Assembly: GCF_007829435.1 (NCBI RefSeq)
Contig: NZ_VLJN01000009.1
Coordinates: 11,367 to 75,366 of the forward strand
Direction: 5' to 3'
DNA: 64,000 nucleotides
Source: Cupriavidus gilardii J11
Lineage (GTDB): Bacteria; Pseudomonadota; Gammaproteobacteria; Burkholderiales; Burkholderiaceae
In this document: in pieces, positions 52,217 through 60,221 of the stretch
Layout of the letters: every line of letters starts with the position of its first letter
How positions within the stretch are numbered: position 1 is the first letter of the stretch
Translations under genes and position numbers: made by a program
Notes under the pieces: model-generated
Told to the model about the DNA's origin: nothing
Database searches by the model: none
Seen by the model: only the letters and a program-made list of their open reading frames with translations

Positions 52217-53136
52217 ATGCTTCAATTTCTGGTCGACACGCTGCTCCGCGCGTCAGACCTGGCGCTGATCGCGCTGGGTCTCAGCATGGTCTACGGACTC
52301 GTGAAATTCCCCAACATCGCGCATGTGCAATACGCCATGCTCGGTGCCTATATCGCCTGGACGCTGCATGCGCTGGGCATCCCTCTCGCGCTTGCCATCG
52401 CGCTCGCCTGCGCCGCCACCGGCGGGCTCCGCTGTGCGTGGCCGCGATCGGGCTGACACTGCTGACGCACCAGCTGGTGTTCCGCCGCCTGCTGCGCTCC
52501 GGGCCGGCCATCGCCATGATCGGCTCGCTGGCGGTCGCCATGCTGGTCGTCGCCATCGCGCAGGGCCTGGCGGGCTCGTTCCCGCGCATGTTCGATCTGC
52601 CCATCGAGGCGCCGGTAATCGTCTTCGGCGCGCGGCTGTCGCACACGCAGCTGTGGTTCGTCGGCGCCACCGTGGTGCTGCTGGTGCTGTACACCGCGGT
52701 CCTGTTCTACACCCGCGTCGGCCGCGCGATGCGCGCCCTCGCCTGCAATCCGGCGCTCGCCGCGGCCTCGGGCCTGAATGCCCATCGGCTCACGCAGCTG
52801 GCCGTGTTCGGCAGCGGCGCAGTCGCGGGCCTGGGCGGCAGCATGCTGGCGCTGTCCACCGGCGCGCATATCAACCTCGGCCATGACCTGCTGCTGCCCG
52901 TGTTCGCCGCCGCCATTCTCGGCGGCCTGGGCAATCCGCTCGGCGCCGTGGCCGGCGCGGCGCTGATCGCGCTGACGGAGACGGCGGTGACCAACCTGAA
53001 CTTCGGCTGGCTGCTGGGCCGCGACATCGCTTTCCTGCCGGTCGCCTATATCGGCGCGGCATCGTTCCTGATCCTGCTGCTGGCGCTGCTGTTCAAGCCC
53101 TACGGCCTGTTCGACCGCGAGGTGCGCCGTGTTTGA
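52217..53136 (+). CDS. livH: Liv-type ABC permease LivH, frameshifted
   Basis: Inner membrane permease of the LivH type, in two frames. The first 70 codons from ATG 52217 (VDTLLRASDLALIALGLSMV) end in a false tail after about 52425. The second frame resumes with VAAIGLTLLTHQLVFRRLLR and runs to 53136 with QAGL-type helices, FGSGAVAGLGGSML and FAAAILGGLGNPLGAVAGAA. A one-base deletion (or two-base insertion) between 52420 and 52436 explains it. As for the receptor gene, this is either an error or inactivation. Stop overlaps the LivM start by eight bases. Confidence 0.85.
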
Positions 53137-54016
53137 TTTCCTGATCTCCTCCCTGACCGTGGCCGGCATCTACGCGCTGATGGCGCTCGGCCTGAACCTG
53201 CAGGCGGGGTATGCTGGCCTGCTCAACTTCGGCCATATCGCCTTCGCCGGGCTGGGCGCGTACGCGACCGGCATCGCGCTGCAGGCGGGCTGGTCGCCGG
53301 TGGTGGGCATCGCGGCCGGCGTGCTGGCGGCGATGCTGCTGGGCTGGTGCATGGCGCGGCTGGGCCGGCAACTGGGCTCGGACTACTGGGGCATCGCCAC
53401 GCTGGCCATCGCCGAGATCCTGCGCACGGTGGCCGTCAACGAAGACTGGCTGACCGGCGGCGCCAACGGCATCAGCGGCCTGACCTCGCCCTTCGACGGG
53501 CTGGCCCGGCCTTGGAACGCGCTCGCGTTCCTCGCCGTGGTAATGCTGGCGGTCGCGGTGTTCGCGCTGCTGTGCCGGCGCCTGGGCAACGGCCGCTTCG
53601 GCCGCGCGCTGCGGCTGATGCGCGAGGAACCGCAACTGGCCGCCTGCATGGGCTACGACCTGCGCGCGCTCAAGACGCGCTCGGTGATGGCCGGCGCCGC
53701 GCTCACCGCGCTGGCGGGCACCTTCTACGCCTACTACATGAGCTTCGTGGGCCCCGACTACATGCTGGCCTCGGAGACGTTCCTGCTGTGGACGATGCTG
53801 ATGATCGGCGGCCTGGGCAATACCGCGGGCGTGCTGGTGGGCGTGGTGCTGGTGCAGGCCGCCTACGTGCTGGTGCCTTTCGCCAAGGACCATCTGCAAT
53901 TCAGCTCCGACCTGGCCGGTGCGCTTCGGCTCGGCCTGGTGGGCTTCATCCTGCTGGCCTGCCTGCTGTGGCGCTCCGAGGGTCTGGTGCCCGAACGATT
54001 GAGGAAGATCGCATGA
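53129..54016 (+). CDS. livM: Liv-type ABC permease LivM
   Basis: 295-aa second permease, intact. Start is GTG at 53129, overlapping the livH stop. Helices include VAGIYALMALGLNLQAGYAG and LLNFGHIAFAGLGAYATGIA; the EAA-like loop contains ALRLMREEPQLAACMGYDLR, typical of LivM, and LLWTMLMIGGLGNTAGVLVG is the conserved segment near the C terminus. Cotranscribed with livH and overlapping the livG start by four bases (ATGA at 54013). Confidence 0.92.
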   Translation: MFDFLISSLTVAGIYALMALGLNLQAGYAGLLNFGHIAFAGLGAYATGIALQAGWSPVVGIAAGVLAAMLLGWCMARLGRQLGSDYWGIATLAIAEILRTVAVNEDWLTGGANGISGLTSPFDGLARPWNALAFLAVVMLAVAVFALLCRRLGNGRFGRALRLMREEPQLAACMGYDLRALKTRSVMAGAALTALAGTFYAYYMSFVGPDYMLASETFLLWTMLMIGGLGNTAGVLVGVVLVQAAYVLVPFAKDHLQFSSDLAGALRLGLVGFILLACLLWRSEGLVPERLRKIA

Positions 54017-54831
54017 TCCAGGGAATCGACAAGACCGCGCCGGCGCTGCTGGACGTGCGCGGCGTGGCCAAGGCCTTCGGCGGCAACCGCGTGCTGGAGG
54101 ATGTGAGCTTCAGCATCGGCGCGGGCGAGATCGTCGGCCTGCTAGGCCCCAACGGCTCGGGCAAGAGCACGCTGCTCAATACGGTGACCGGCTTCGAGGC
54201 CATCGACGCCGGCAGCATCGCCTTCGATGGCGAGCGCATCGACCGGCTGCCGGCCCATCGCATCGTCGGCGCCGGCATCGCGCGCACCTTCCAGCTGCCG
54301 TCGATGCCGGCCAGGATGTCGGTGCTCGAGGTGGCGATGGCCGCCGCCATCGGCCATCACGGCTTCTGGGGCACCCTGGCCGGCAGCCGCGGCACGCGCG
54401 AGGCCGAGCGCCAGGCGCGCGACAAGGCCAGCGCGCTGATCGACGAACTGCTGCTCACGCGCGTGCGGGACCTGCCCGCCGCCGCGGTCTCCGGCGGCCA
54501 GAAGAAGCTGCTCGGCATCGTCTGCGCGCTGATGGCGGAGCCCCGCATGCTGATGCTGGACGAGCCGACCGCCGGCGTGCATCCCAACCTGCGCCGCGAT
54601 ATCGTCGGCGCGCTGCAGCGTCTGAACGCCCAGGGAATGACGCTGGTGATCGTCGAGCACGACATGCATTTCATCCGCGAGGTATGCACCCGCTGCGTGG
54701 TGCTGGACCGCGGCCATATCGTCGCCAGTTGCGCCCCCGCCGACCTCGCCTCGCATCCGCGCGTGCTCGAGGCCTACCTTGGCGCCCCCACGCCCGCCGC
54801 GGCCGCCCCGCAACCGATGGAGTCCGCATGA
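54013..54831 (+). CDS. livG: Liv-type ABC ATPase LivG
   Basis: 272-aa ATPase of branched-chain amino acid uptake systems. Walker A GPNGSGKST at about 45-53, signature SGGQKKLLGIV near 160, Walker B LMLDEPTAGVHP and a switch His in IVEHDMHFIRE. The RTFQLPSM segment with Q-loop is normal. Starts at 54013 (overlap with livM) and overlaps livF by four bases. Final 15 residues Ala/Pro-rich. Confidence 0.93.
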   Translation: MIQGIDKTAPALLDVRGVAKAFGGNRVLEDVSFSIGAGEIVGLLGPNGSGKSTLLNTVTGFEAIDAGSIAFDGERIDRLPAHRIVGAGIARTFQLPSMPARMSVLEVAMAAAIGHHGFWGTLAGSRGTREAERQARDKASALIDELLLTRVRDLPAAAVSGGQKKLLGIVCALMAEPRMLMLDEPTAGVHPNLRRDIVGALQRLNAQGMTLVIVEHDMHFIREVCTRCVVLDRGHIVASCAPADLASHPRVLEAYLGAPTPAAAAPQPMESA

Positions 54832-55547
54832 TCAAAGTAGAAAACGTGGTCGCCGGCTACAGCGCCGAGGTCGACATCCTGCGCGGCATGACCATGCATG
54901 CGCGGCATGCGGAGATCGTGACGCTGCTAGGACCGAACGGCTGCGGCAAGTCGACCCTGCTCAAGACCATCGCCGGCTTCCTGCTGCCGCGCGAGGGCAG
55001 CATCACCATCGATGGCAAGGACGTATCGCGCGAGCCGGTGCACCACAAGGTGCGCCACGTCGGCGTCGGCTTCGTGCCGCAGACCGAGAACGTCTTCAGC
55101 GCGCTGAGCGTGCGCGAGAACCTGCAGATCGGCGGGCAATTCCTGCCCGACGCCGAGGTGGCGGCGCGCATCGAGGAACTATGCACGCTGTATCCCGTGC
55201 TGCGGCGCAAGCTGGGCGCGCCCGCCGCTTCGCTCTCCGGCGGCGAGCGGCAGATTCTCGCCCTGGGGCGTGCGCTGATGCCCCGCCCGCGCCTGCTGCT
55301 GCTCGACGAGCCGTCCGCCGGCCTGTCGCCCAAGGTGCTGCTCGAAGTGTTCGAGGCGATCCGGCAGGTGCGCGCCAAGGAGGAGGTCACGATCCTGATG
55401 GTGGAGCAGAACGCCATGGAAGCGCTGCGCATTTCCGATCGCGCCTATGTGCTGTCGCTGGGCACAGTGGCGCTGACGGGCAACGCAGCGGATTTGATGG
55501 CCGACCCTAAGGTGCGAGAGCTGTACCTCGGCGGCCGGGTGGACTGA
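54828..55547 (+). CDS. livF: Liv-type ABC ATPase LivF
   Basis: 239-aa ATPase partner. Walker A GPNGCGKST, Q-loop GVGFVPQTENVFSALSVREN, signature LSGGERQILALGRAL, Walker B LLLLDEPSAGLSP and MVEQNAMEALRISDRAYVL as H-loop region. Start ATG at 54828 overlaps livG. Last gene of the operon; a short hairpin at 55556 follows. Confidence 0.93.
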   Translation: MIKVENVVAGYSAEVDILRGMTMHARHAEIVTLLGPNGCGKSTLLKTIAGFLLPREGSITIDGKDVSREPVHHKVRHVGVGFVPQTENVFSALSVRENLQIGGQFLPDAEVAARIEELCTLYPVLRRKLGAPAASLSGGERQILALGRALMPRPRLLLLDEPSAGLSPKVLLEVFEAIRQVRAKEEVTILMVEQNAMEALRISDRAYVLSLGTVALTGNAADLMADPKVRELYLGGRVD

Positions 55548-55555
55548 ACACGCGA

Positions 55556-55588
55556 TTCTCCCCCTCTCCCGCAAGCGGGAGGAAGAAC
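55556..55588. repeat. single-hairpin remnant of the palindromic repeat family
   Basis: TTCTCCCCCTCTCCCGC-aa-GCGGGAGGAAGAA: one hairpin of the type found twice in copies A-C, placed 9 bp after livF. It may be a decayed copy or act as a transcription end for the operon. Confidence 0.55.
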
Positions 55589-55629
55589 ACCCAAATACGG
55601 AAAGGCGCCGCGTCGCGCCTCGCACAAGC

Positions 55630-56475
55630 ATGACGACTTTATTGCAAGCGGAAACCAACACCGCCGGGTTCTCCGTCGCCTTTATCGGCGGCGGCAGCAT
55701 GGCTTCGGCATTGATCGGCGGGCTGATCCGGGGCGGCATGCCGCCCGCAGCCATCCACGTGGTCGAGCCGGTGGCGGCGACGCGGGAACGGCTCAGCGCC
55801 GAGTACGGCGTGGGCGTGGCGCCGCTGGCCGATGCCGCCCTGGGCGGCATTGACATGGTGGTATGGGCGGTCAAGCCGCAGCACTTCGCCGAGGCCGCGC
55901 GCCAGGTGACTCGCTTCACCGGGCAGGCGCTGCACGTGAGCGTGGCGGCGGGCATTTCGACGCCGAGCATGGCGCAATGGCTGGGTACCGGTCGCGTGGT
56001 GCGGGCCATGCCGAACACACCTGCGCTGATCGGCAAGGGCATCACCGGTTTGTTCGCCGCCGAGGGCGTATCGGCCGCGGACCGCGGCATGGTGCAGACC
56101 CTCGTCGCGCCCACCGGCGACCTGCTGTGGGTGGAGCAAGAGCGACTGATCGATGCCGTCACGGCCGTGTCGGGGTCGGGACCGGCCTACATCTTCTACG
56201 TGATGGAAAGCATGGTGGCAGCCGGGGTGCAGATGGGGCTGAGCGCCGAACAGGCGCGGCGCCTCGTCGGCGCGACCGTCGCCGGCGCGGCGGCGCTCGC
56301 CAACGCCTCGGGCGATTCGCTCAAAGCGCTGCGCGAACGCGTGACCTCCAAGGGCGGCACCACCTTCGCCGCGATTACCTCGCTGGCCAAGGCCGGTCTG
56401 CCGGATGCCTTCGTCGAGGCCATGTGGGCGGCCAACCATCGCGCGGCGGAGATCTCGGCCCAGCAGGGCGGCTAG
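55630..56475 (+). CDS. proC: pyrroline-5-carboxylate reductase
   Basis: 281-aa enzyme for the last step of proline synthesis, reducing 1-pyrroline-5-carboxylate with NADPH. N-terminal Rossmann fold AFIGGGSMASALIGGLIRGG, VAAGISTPSMAQWLG and MPNTPALIGKGITG. The C-terminal dimer domain has the signature VSGSGPAYIFYVMESMVAAG and LRERVTSKGGTTFAAI. Start ATG at 55630. Normal length. No neighbouring proline gene; it follows the liv operon by 82 bp. Confidence 0.95.
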   Translation: MTTLLQAETNTAGFSVAFIGGGSMASALIGGLIRGGMPPAAIHVVEPVAATRERLSAEYGVGVAPLADAALGGIDMVVWAVKPQHFAEAARQVTRFTGQALHVSVAAGISTPSMAQWLGTGRVVRAMPNTPALIGKGITGLFAAEGVSAADRGMVQTLVAPTGDLLWVEQERLIDAVTAVSGSGPAYIFYVMESMVAAGVQMGLSAEQARRLVGATVAGAAALANASGDSLKALRERVTSKGGTTFAAITSLAKAGLPDAFVEAMWAANHRAAEISAQQGG

Positions 56476-56510
56476 CTGTCCACCGCGGTGGCGGCCCCTA
56501 CTCCCGCTGC

Positions 56511-56714
56511 TCACCTTAGTCGACGACTCGCCCAACACCCACGCCATGGCGAGACCGACCGCTGCCGCTCGATGGCATAGTCGACGGAATCGGTCTGATG
56601 CATGCCAGGATGCTCGCCGGACTGTGCGGCCCGGTTCGCATCCGGATACATCGACTTGAACGTTGCATCCGTCAAGCGGCGCAGTTCCGGGGATCTTGCG
56701 GTTCGGCAGGCCAT
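56511..56714 (-). pseudogene. probable cupin-domain remnant
   Basis: A minus-strand stretch encodes TFKSMYPDANRAAQSGEHPG and then MHQTDSVDYAIE before losing similarity. The second phrase resembles the HxTxSVDYxxVLxGE core of small cupins, and the expected strand afterwards is replaced by Arg/Trp-rich residues. Probably a truncated or frameshifted cupin gene. Confidence 0.4.
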
Positions 56715-56765
56715 TCAATGATCCGGAAGACGGTGCCGCCAGAGGGCGGAAGCACAGCCCCAGTG

Positions 56766-56782
56766 GCGTACCCATTTCTGCG
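56766..56782 (+). repeat. GTACCCGTTTCTGCG motif, variant
   Basis: GCGTACCCATTTCTGCG, one mismatch from the other copies. It is intergenic, between proC and the 2-hydroxyacid dehydrogenase. Confidence 0.6.
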
Positions 56783-56830
56783 TAACAACACCCCGCATTC
56801 CCGCCGCAATATCACGCCACTCCACTGGAC

Positions 56831-56846
56831 CGTACCCGTTTCTGCG
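56831..56846 (+). repeat. GTACCCGTTTCTGCG motif
   Basis: CGTACCCGTTTCTGCG, exact copy, 65 bp after the previous one and about 120 bp before the 2-hydroxyacid dehydrogenase start. Confidence 0.65.
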
Positions 56847-56963
56847 TACGCCCCGCCGCCAGCACAGCACCACATCCCGCGACGCGCCGGTACAATCCAC
56901 GATCCACAACCCGAGCGCACCGCCAGAGGTGCGCCGCCTGTCTTTTCTCCCTCGCCCGTCATC

Positions 56964-57893
56964 ATGAAGCCCCTGCTGCTGATCCTGAACCCGCTCTCCG
57001 AAGACCATCTGGCCCGCATTGCCGAACACTTCGCCGTGCGCTACGCACCCGATGACGCAAGTCGCGCCGCCTGCGTCGCCGCCGATGGCCGCGACATTCG
57101 CGCCGTGCTGACCATCGGCGCGATCGGCCTGACCGCGTCCGAGATGGACGCCATGCCGCGGCTGGAGCTGGTATGCGCGCTCGGTGCGGGTTACGAGAAC
57201 ATCGACGTGGCGCACGCCCGTGCGCGCGGCATCGTGCTTGCCAACGGCGCGGGCACCAACGACAGCGCGGTGGCCGATCACGCCATGGCGCTGCTGCTCG
57301 GCGCCGTGCGCGCCGTGCCGGAACTGGACCGCGCCACGCGTGCAGGGATCTGGCGTACCGAGTTGCCGCTGCGGCCTGGCGTCAGCGGCAAACGGCTCGG
57401 CATCCTCGGGCTCGGCACGATCGGCCAGCGCATCGCCACGCGGGCCGCAAGCTTCGATCTGGAGATCGGCTATCACAACCGGCGCGAGCGCGCGGTGCCG
57501 TATCGCTATTTCGACAGCGTGATGGCGCTGGCCGATTGGAGCGACTTTCTGGTGATCGCGACGCCGGGCGGACCGGAAACGCGCCACCTGGTGGGCGAAT
57601 CCGTGCTGCGTGCGTTAGGACCGAACGGTTTTCTCGTCAATATCGCGCGCGGCAGCGTGGTCGACAGCGAGGCGCTGGCGCAGGCGCTGAAGGACGGCAG
57701 CGTGGGCGGGGCCGGGCTGGACGTTTACGAAAGCGAGCCCGCGCCTCCCACGGTGCTGCTCGACTGCCCGAACCTGGTACTGACGCCGCATGTCGCTGGC
57801 TGGTCGCCCGAAGCGATCGATGCCACCGTGCGGCTGTTTCTGGACAATGCCCGGCGGCATTTCGCGGGGGAGGCGGTGTTGACGCCGATCTGA
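56964..57893 (+). CDS. 2-hydroxyacid dehydrogenase (hydroxypyruvate/glyoxylate reductase type)
   Basis: 309-aa D-isomer-specific 2-hydroxyacid dehydrogenase. Catalytic and cofactor motifs: GLGTIGQRIATRAA (nucleotide fold, about 148-161), NIARGSVVDSEAL with the substrate Arg, DVYESEPAPP with Glu and TPHVAGWSPEA with the catalytic His. The start ATG at 56964 lies just before KPLLLILNPL, typical of the family. Closest in style to GhrB/GyaR. Reduces glyoxylate, hydroxypyruvate or 2-ketogluconate. A role near the Entner-Doudoroff genes is possible but not shown. Confidence 0.88.
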   Translation: MKPLLLILNPLSEDHLARIAEHFAVRYAPDDASRAACVAADGRDIRAVLTIGAIGLTASEMDAMPRLELVCALGAGYENIDVAHARARGIVLANGAGTNDSAVADHAMALLLGAVRAVPELDRATRAGIWRTELPLRPGVSGKRLGILGLGTIGQRIATRAASFDLEIGYHNRRERAVPYRYFDSVMALADWSDFLVIATPGGPETRHLVGESVLRALGPNGFLVNIARGSVVDSEALAQALKDGSVGGAGLDVYESEPAPPTVLLDCPNLVLTPHVAGWSPEAIDATVRLFLDNARRHFAGEAVLTPI

Positions 57894-57919
57894 CGGTTGG
57901 GGCATGGCGGATTTCTGAT

Positions 57920-58041
57920 ACTGCCCTCTCCCCCGCCCCTCTCCCGCGAGCGGGAGAGGGGAGAACACCGTTGGCGTTCGAAGCCCTGTCGGTTTGCTCC
58001 CCTCTCCCGCGTTGCGGGAGAGGGGCGGGGGAGAGGGCAGT
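57920..58041. repeat. composite palindromic repeat, copy C
   Basis: 122 bp with arms ACTGCCCTCTCCCCC.../...GGGGGAGAGGGCAGT and two inner CCCCTCTCCCGC hairpins, as in copies A and B; the loop between is unrelated. It lies between the convergent ends of the 2-hydroxyacid dehydrogenase and the histidine kinase. Confidence 0.88.
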
Positions 58042-58072
58042 CAACACCTCCAGCCACAGCCCCAAATCACCC

Positions 58073-58088
58073 CGCAGAAACGGGTACG
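58073..58088 (-). repeat. GTACCCGTTTCTGCG motif, reverse copy
   Basis: CGCAGAAACGGGTACG, exact reverse complement of the motif. It lies 31 bp from copy C and ends right at the stop of the histidine kinase gene. Confidence 0.65.
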
Positions 58089-59465
58089 CTACCCCTGCCC
58101 CCTCACCGCCGCGCCACACGGAAATACCACCCCCACCCGCAATCCCGGCGCGTTGTCCTCCAGCGAAACGGTCGCCCGATGCACCTGCGCGATCTCGGCG
58201 ACGATGGCCAGTCCGAGTCCGCTGCCACCACTGGGCGCGTCGGGCACGCGATAGAAGCGGTCTAGCACACGCGGGCGCTGATCCGCCGGGATCCCGGGCC
58301 CATTGTCGGCCACGAACAGTTCGACGCGCGCGCCACCGGCACCGCGATCCGTCTGCACAGGCCGCACACCGACATCGACCCGCCCTCCCGCGGGCACATA
58401 GCGCAGCGCGTTGTCGACCAGATTGGTCAGCAGAATGCGCAGCGCATCGGCATCACCGTCGACCGTGCAGACATCGGCCTCATCGTGTTGCAAAGGCGTC
58501 TCCAACCCAAGGTCGATGCCGCGATCGAGCGCGCTCTGCGTCAGTTCCGCGACCACGTCGGCCGCCAGCGCGGGCAGCGCCACGGCGCCATGTGCCGGCC
58601 GCGTGGTGCCGGGTTCGTGCCGCGCCAGCGTCAGCAACTGCGTCACCAGATGCGTCAACCGGTGCAGCCCGTCGCGCAGCCGGGCGACGGCCTGCTGGCG
58701 CGCCTGCGCACTGTCGGCGCGTTCGACCAGCTGCGCCTGCAATTGCAGCGCGGCCAATGGCGTGCGCAGCGCGTGAGCCGCGTCGGCAATAAAGGCGCGC
58801 TGCGTGTCGATCGCTTCCGACAGCCGCGCCAGCAGCTGATTCAGCGCGGTGGTCAGCGGCGCGATCTCCGCCGGCATCTCGCTGACGGCCAGCGGCGACA
58901 GCGTGTTGGCGTCGCGTTGGCCGACCTGCCTGGCGATCTCGCGTACCGGACGCAGGCCGCGGCCCACCGCCAGCCACACCGCCCACCCGATCAGCGGCAA
59001 TAGCAGCAGCAAGGGCGCGACGGTACGCAGCGCCATGCGCGCAGCCAGCTCACGCCGCGCGCTCAGCGGCTGCGCGATCTGCACGACCGCGGCGCCGAGC
59101 TGCACGCTGTAGATGCGAAAGTCGCCATGATCGGTCCGCACATTGGAGAAGCCCAGTTCGGCGCGCGGCGGCAGCGCGGGACGGGCATGCGACAGGTAGA
59201 GGCTGCGTCCGTTGCCATCCCAGATGTGGATCACCACATCCTCGTCGGAGCGGAACAGGCCGTCGCCCGCGGGCGGCGGCGGCAGTGGCAGCGGCGCGCC
59301 ATTGAACTGCGCCGGCAGCGCCGCCGCCATCTGCCGCATCTGGTAGTCGAACAACGCGTTGGCCTCCTGGCGTGCCTGCCCGTAGATCAGCACCGACGCC
59401 GCCGCGATCCCGGCGGCCAGCCCGAGCGCGAGCCAGCCCAGCAGGGTCCGTTGGATCGAACGCAT
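58089..59465 (-). CDS. sensor histidine kinase (OmpR-type two-component system)
   Basis: 458-aa kinase, QseC/TctE-like. TM1 at about 8-28 (LLGWLALGLAAGIAAASVLI), a short periplasmic sensor, TM2 near 170-190 (LRTVAPLLLLLPLIGWAVWL), HAMP, H-box FIADAAHALRTPLAAL (phosphorylated His), N-box NLVDNALRYVP and G-boxes DNGPGIPADQRP and GSGLGLAIV. Start ATG 59465 overlaps the regulator stop by one base (TGATG). Paired with the response regulator upstream. TctE-like kinases often control tricarboxylate uptake, but the sensor signal is unknown. Confidence 0.93.
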   Translation of the reverse strand: MRSIQRTLLGWLALGLAAGIAAASVLIYGQARQEANALFDYQMRQMAAALPAQFNGAPLPLPPPPAGDGLFRSDEDVVIHIWDGNGRSLYLSHARPALPPRAELGFSNVRTDHGDFRIYSVQLGAAVVQIAQPLSARRELAARMALRTVAPLLLLLPLIGWAVWLAVGRGLRPVREIARQVGQRDANTLSPLAVSEMPAEIAPLTTALNQLLARLSEAIDTQRAFIADAAHALRTPLAALQLQAQLVERADSAQARQQAVARLRDGLHRLTHLVTQLLTLARHEPGTTRPAHGAVALPALAADVVAELTQSALDRGIDLGLETPLQHDEADVCTVDGDADALRILLTNLVDNALRYVPAGGRVDVGVRPVQTDRGAGGARVELFVADNGPGIPADQRPRVLDRFYRVPDAPSGGSGLGLAIVAEIAQVHRATVSLEDNAPGLRVGVVFPCGAAVRGQG

Positions 59466-60217
59466 CAGCCAGCCTCTCCCGTGCCCGCGCCCGCCGCACC
59501 ATCGGCGGCGCCATCGCCGTCCAGCTTCGGGCACACATAGCCGACACCGCGGATATTGCGGATCAACCCGGTGCCAAGCTTCTTGCGCAGGCCATGGATA
59601 TAGACCTCGACGGTATTGCTGCCCACCTCGTCGTCCCAGCCGTACAGCTTTTCCTGCAGCTGCGCCACCGACCACACCTTGCCGGGACGGGACAGCAGCG
59701 CCGCCAGCAGCGCATACTCGCGCGCGGACAGCCGCACCGGGTCGCCTGCCAACGTGACTTCGCGCGTGGACGGATTCAGCGCGATCGCGCCATGGCGGAC
59801 CACCGGTTCGGCCCGGCCCTGCGCGCGCCGGGTCAGTGCATGGATGCGCGCCACCAGCTCCTGCAGGTCGAACGGCTTGACCAGATAGTCGTCGGCGCCC
59901 GCGTTCAGTCCGGCCACGCGGTCGGACACCGCGTCGCGCGCGGTCAGGATCAGCACCGGCGTGCGAAGCCCGCGTGCGCGCATGGCGGTCAGCACGTCGA
60001 GCCCGGAGCGGCGTGGCAACCCCAGGTCGAGCAACACGAGGTCGTGGGCGGCCTCGGCGCCGGCACCGGGTGCGCCAGCGGCGTCCAGCGGCTGCGTCGC
60101 CGCGGACAGGCCGCTTTCGCCATCGCGCAGCCAGTCGACCGCAAACCCCTCCTGCCGCAGGGCCAGGCGCACGGACTCGCCGATCATGGCGTCGTCCTCG
60201 ATCAGCAGAATACGCAT
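59465..60217 (-). CDS. OmpR-family response regulator
   Basis: 250-aa regulator. The receiver has the acidic IEDD, phospho-Asp in LLDLGLPRRSG, LILTARDAVSDRVAGLNAGA and the conserved Lys in YLVKPFD. The winged-helix DNA-binding domain follows, with LSAREYALLAALLSRPGKVW and SNTVEVYIHGLRKKLG. A tail of about 15 Ala/Gly/Asp residues ends it. Start ATG 60217, four bases after the glk stop (60222), so it may be read through from glk. Cotranscribed with the kinase. Confidence 0.93.
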   Translation of the reverse strand: MRILLIEDDAMIGESVRLALRQEGFAVDWLRDGESGLSAATQPLDAAGAPGAGAEAAHDLVLLDLGLPRRSGLDVLTAMRARGLRTPVLILTARDAVSDRVAGLNAGADDYLVKPFDLQELVARIHALTRRAQGRAEPVVRHGAIALNPSTREVTLAGDPVRLSAREYALLAALLSRPGKVWSVAQLQEKLYGWDDEVGSNTVEVYIHGLRKKLGTGLIRNIRGVGYVCPKLDGDGAADGAAGAGTGEAG

Positions 60218-60221
60218 GGTG

